In this document: piece after piece, positions 6,229-7,460 of the stretch
Numbering within the stretch: the stretch's first letter is position 1
Layout of the letters: the number at the start of each line of letters is the position of its first letter
Source: Pseudomonadales bacterium
Lineage (GTDB): Bacteria > Pseudomonadota > Gammaproteobacteria > Pseudomonadales > Azotimanducaceae
Assembly: GCA_007128525.1 (NCBI GenBank)
Contig: SKXG01000100.1
Coordinates: forward strand, 1-7,460
Direction: 5' to 3'
DNA: 7,460 bases
Made by a program: the position numbers and the translations under genes
Notes under the pieces: model-generated
Told to the model about the DNA's origin: nothing
Seen by the model: the letters and a program-made list of their open reading frames with translations, nothing else
Database searches by the model: none

Positions 6229-7080
6229 TTGGACGCAGATCAACTTTGGCGTATCCAGGGCGAGGAAGTCACCAGCGACACCGTCGGCAGCACACTCAGG
6301 ATTCAGGTCGACGGCCAAACCTGTTACTTGAAACGCTATCGCCGTGCTGGTCGCCGCTGGTGGCGCGGGATCGCGCCCAGTCGAGCGGCGGCCGAGCGCC
6401 GCAATATGCAGCGCCTGGCGGACATAGGCGTGCCGGTGCCTGCGGTGCTGGCCTGGCATCAGTGGCGCCGTTTTGGGGTCTTCCGCGGTGCCGTACTGCT
6501 GCTCGAAGCGGTGCCGGATGCCCGTGATCTGGCGGCCATGGCCGCAGCGCGGGATCCGCGCCTGGCGGATCCAGTCTGGCGCCGGCGGATGTCGGTGCAG
6601 TTGGCGGAGATTGTGGCGCGCATGCACCAGGCGCGCTTCATTCACAACGACCTGAAGTGGCGCAACGTACTGGTCAGTGGTGATGACCGTCTGGTGCTGA
6701 TCGATGTACCTGCCGGTGGCTGGCGCCGCGGCATCCGGCTGCGCTGGGGCCGCGACAAGGACTTGGCCACGCTCGACGTACTTAGTGCTCAAAACCTGTC
6801 GCGGACAGACCGCTTGCGGCTCTATCTGGCATACCGGGGGCTCAAAAAACTTGATGCCGCGGGGCGCCGGCAGATCCGCCGCGTGCTGCGCTACCTGTCG
6901 GCTGGCACACCGGTGCGCCGGCGACGGCGGGCGGTGCGGGCCCAGATGCGGGCTAAGGTGCGGGCTAAGGCGCAGGCACAGGCGCAGGCACAGGTCCAGG
7001 CCAATTCGCAGGCCGAGACCCAGAGCCAGGCCCAGGCTCAGGCTCAGGCGCAGGCCAAGCCCGAACGCGCGTCGGCCTGA
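6229..7080 (+). CDS. Lipopolysaccharide/Kdo kinase-like (WaaP/InaA-type) protein with Ala-Gln repeat tail
   Basis: A 283-residue protein with an aminoglycoside-kinase/protein-kinase-like fold. Lys35 in CYLKRYRR is the likely ATP lysine. The catalytic loop is HNDLKWRN (His139, Asp141, Asn146) and Asp159 in LVLIDVP replaces the DFG aspartate. The RRAGRRWWRG, IGVPVPAVLAW and LSRTDRLRLYLAYRGL segments fit the Kdo/WaaP/InaA kinase family, whose members phosphorylate lipopolysaccharide core sugars at the inner face of the membrane; the substrate here is inferred. The domain ends near 225. An Arg-rich stretch (229-247) and a 29-residue Ala-Gln repeat (248-276) follow, which is not a usual part of this family. 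The start is TTG at 6229, six bases after CGAGG; another TTG at 6223 abuts that site and is less likely. It lies 12 bp after the Ddn-like gene, so co-transcription is likely. A hairpin and the PhyH gene follow. Confidence 0.84.
   Translation: MDADQLWRIQGEEVTSDTVGSTLRIQVDGQTCYLKRYRRAGRRWWRGIAPSRAAAERRNMQRLADIGVPVPAVLAWHQWRRFGVFRGAVLLLEAVPDARDLAAMAAARDPRLADPVWRRRMSVQLAEIVARMHQARFIHNDLKWRNVLVSGDDRLVLIDVPAGGWRRGIRLRWGRDKDLATLDVLSAQNLSRTDRLRLYLAYRGLKKLDAAGRRQIRRVLRYLSAGTPVRRRRRAVRAQMRAKVRAKAQAQAQAQVQANSQAETQSQAQAQAQAQAKPERASA
6935..7056 (+). repeat. Tandem repeat within the kinase C-terminus (12-bp then 6-bp units)
   Basis: Two perfect 12-bp copies of TGCGGGCTAAGG lie at 6947-6958 and 6959-6970, preceded by a degenerate copy at 6935-6946; they encode RAQM, RAKV, RAKA. 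From 6970 to about 7056 the sequence changes to imperfect 6-bp GCNCAG units encoding Ala-Gln, interrupted by NSQAETQS. The frame is never broken. Third-base variation (GCG, GCA, GCC, GCT) argues for older or selected repeats in the middle and right part, while the 12-bp units look recent. Confidence 0.9.
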
Positions 7081-7088
7081 GCGTTGCG

Positions 7089-7094
7089 TATACT
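7089..7094 (+). promoter_or_regulatory. Candidate -10 element (TATACT) for the PhyH-family gene
   Basis: TATACT matches the sigma-70 -10 box at five of six positions. It lies nine bases after the kinase stop and would start transcription near 7101, placing the stem-loop in the leader. No matching -35 is seen at the expected distance, which is GC-rich kinase coding sequence, so this is tentative. Confidence 0.3.
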
Positions 7095-7110
7095 GGACCA
7101 AACGCACTAG

Positions 7111-7132
7111 CAGGCCGTCTTTCAACGGCCTG
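7111..7132 (+). terminator. Perfect 8-bp stem-loop between kinase and PhyH genes (weak terminator or leader hairpin)
   Basis: CAGGCCGT (7111-7118) pairs perfectly with ACGGCCTG (7125-7132) around the six-base loop CTTTCA. It lies 30 bp after the kinase stop and ends six bases before the GGAGGGG of the next gene. There is no T-run after it (GTAACGGAGG), so it is not a standard intrinsic terminator. It may slow polymerase, protect an mRNA end or influence translation of the PhyH gene; the terminator type is a best guess. Confidence 0.4.
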
Positions 7133-7146
7133 GTAACGGAGGGGCA

Positions 7147-7460
7147 ATGCAGATTCATGCGCGCGAGTTCGATGCGGATGTCGATGCCGCGATAGCGGCG
7201 ATCCAGGCGGATGGCTGGCTGGTGATTGAGGGACTGCTCGACGCCACGGAAGTGGCGGCCATCAAGGTCGCGCTGCAACCCTGGTTGCAGGGCGAGAGGT
7301 TTGGCCGCAACAACTTTGAAGGCGACCATACCGAGCGCGTCTACGCGTTGCTGTCGAAGGCACCGGAAGTGGCCCGGATCATTGAGGACCCGAGAGTGCT
7401 GGCACTGCTCGATGCGCTGCTGCCACCGCAGTATCTGCTGTCTGCGGCGCTGGCCATCAA
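7147..7460 (+). CDS. Phytanoyl-CoA dioxygenase (PhyH)-family protein, N-terminal part (cut by right edge)
   Basis: The reading frame from the ATG at 7147 stays open to the right edge, giving 104 residues (MQIHAREFDADVDAAIAAIQ...). DGWLVIEGLLDATEVAAIK (about 22-40) is the typical PhyH opening, followed by GRNNFEGDHTERVYALLSK, EDPRVLALLDALLPPQYLLS and AALAI, all in expected order for bacterial PhyH proteins. These are Fe(II)/2-oxoglutarate oxygenases that hydroxylate small molecules, acyl-CoAs or halogenation-type substrates in the cytoplasm. The iron ligands (HxD...H) lie beyond the window, so activity cannot be judged. GGAGGGG (7138-7144) ends two bases before the ATG, giving a usable, slightly tight ribosome binding site. 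It follows the kinase by 66 bp with a hairpin between, so it may be a separate transcription unit. Confidence 0.85.
   Translation, partial: MQIHAREFDADVDAAIAAIQADGWLVIEGLLDATEVAAIKVALQPWLQGERFGRNNFEGDHTERVYALLSKAPEVARIIEDPRVLALLDALLPPQYLLSAALAI

Noticed and set aside
6935..7056. CRISPR-like array or mobile-element repeat
   Set aside because: Units are 12 and 6 bp with no spacers, stay in frame with the kinase and encode a low-complexity peptide tail.
5782..7329. A 515-codon minus-strand open frame opposite the Ddn-like, kinase and PhyH genes
   Set aside because: Its translation is His/Arg/Pro/Leu-rich with no family match, and the part opposite the Ala-Gln repeat is a Leu-Gly/Leu-Arg run. 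It crosses three well-supported genes and is a high-GC antisense shadow.

Overview
The window is high-GC bacterial DNA, densely packed on both strands. It carries eight protein-coding genes, two of them cut by the window edges. I see no RNA gene, insertion sequence, integrase or CRISPR array. Gene families, codon use and a RegB/RegA-type two-component pair point to a free-living, high-GC proteobacterium, most likely a gammaproteobacterium. That placement is inference from family resemblance, because no marker gene is present.

Left block (1-2975, minus strand): an RND/MMPL-superfamily inner-membrane transporter of the HAE3 type is followed 24 bp later by the N-terminal part of a D-isomer-specific 2-hydroxyacid dehydrogenase that runs off the left edge. 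The transporter probably starts at a TTG with a good ribosome binding site, not at the more upstream ATG.

Central block (3029-4893, plus strand): a membrane sensor histidine kinase of the RegB/PrrB/RoxS family and its RegA/PrrA/RoxR-type response regulator overlap by an ATGA junction. The kinase keeps the phosphorylated His, a RegB-like quinone-site motif (with Leu replacing Phe) and the cysteine expected for redox control. The kinase and the transporter are divergent, with only about 53 bp between their likely starts, so their promoters must be entangled. This is the strongest functional signal in the window: a redox-sensing pair sharing a control region with an exporter.

Right block: a secreted protein with two TonB-C-like repeats (4890-5669, minus strand) converges on the response regulator, and their stop codons overlap. 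It is divergent, over 106 bp, from an apparent operon on the plus strand. That operon encodes a Ddn-like, deazaflavin (F420)-type nitroreductase-family protein (5776-6216) and, 12 bp later, a Kdo/WaaP-InaA-type small-molecule kinase (6229-7080) with a strange Ala-Gln repeat tail. After a 66-bp gap holding a perfect 8-bp stem-loop, a phytanoyl-CoA dioxygenase (PhyH)-family gene begins and runs off the right edge.

No obvious defence or mobile system is present. The points most worth a second look are the shared regulatory spacer, the repeat tail on the kinase, the tandem TonB-C-like secreted protein, the F420-type enzyme in a probable proteobacterium, and a 10-bp word shared by two intergenic regions.
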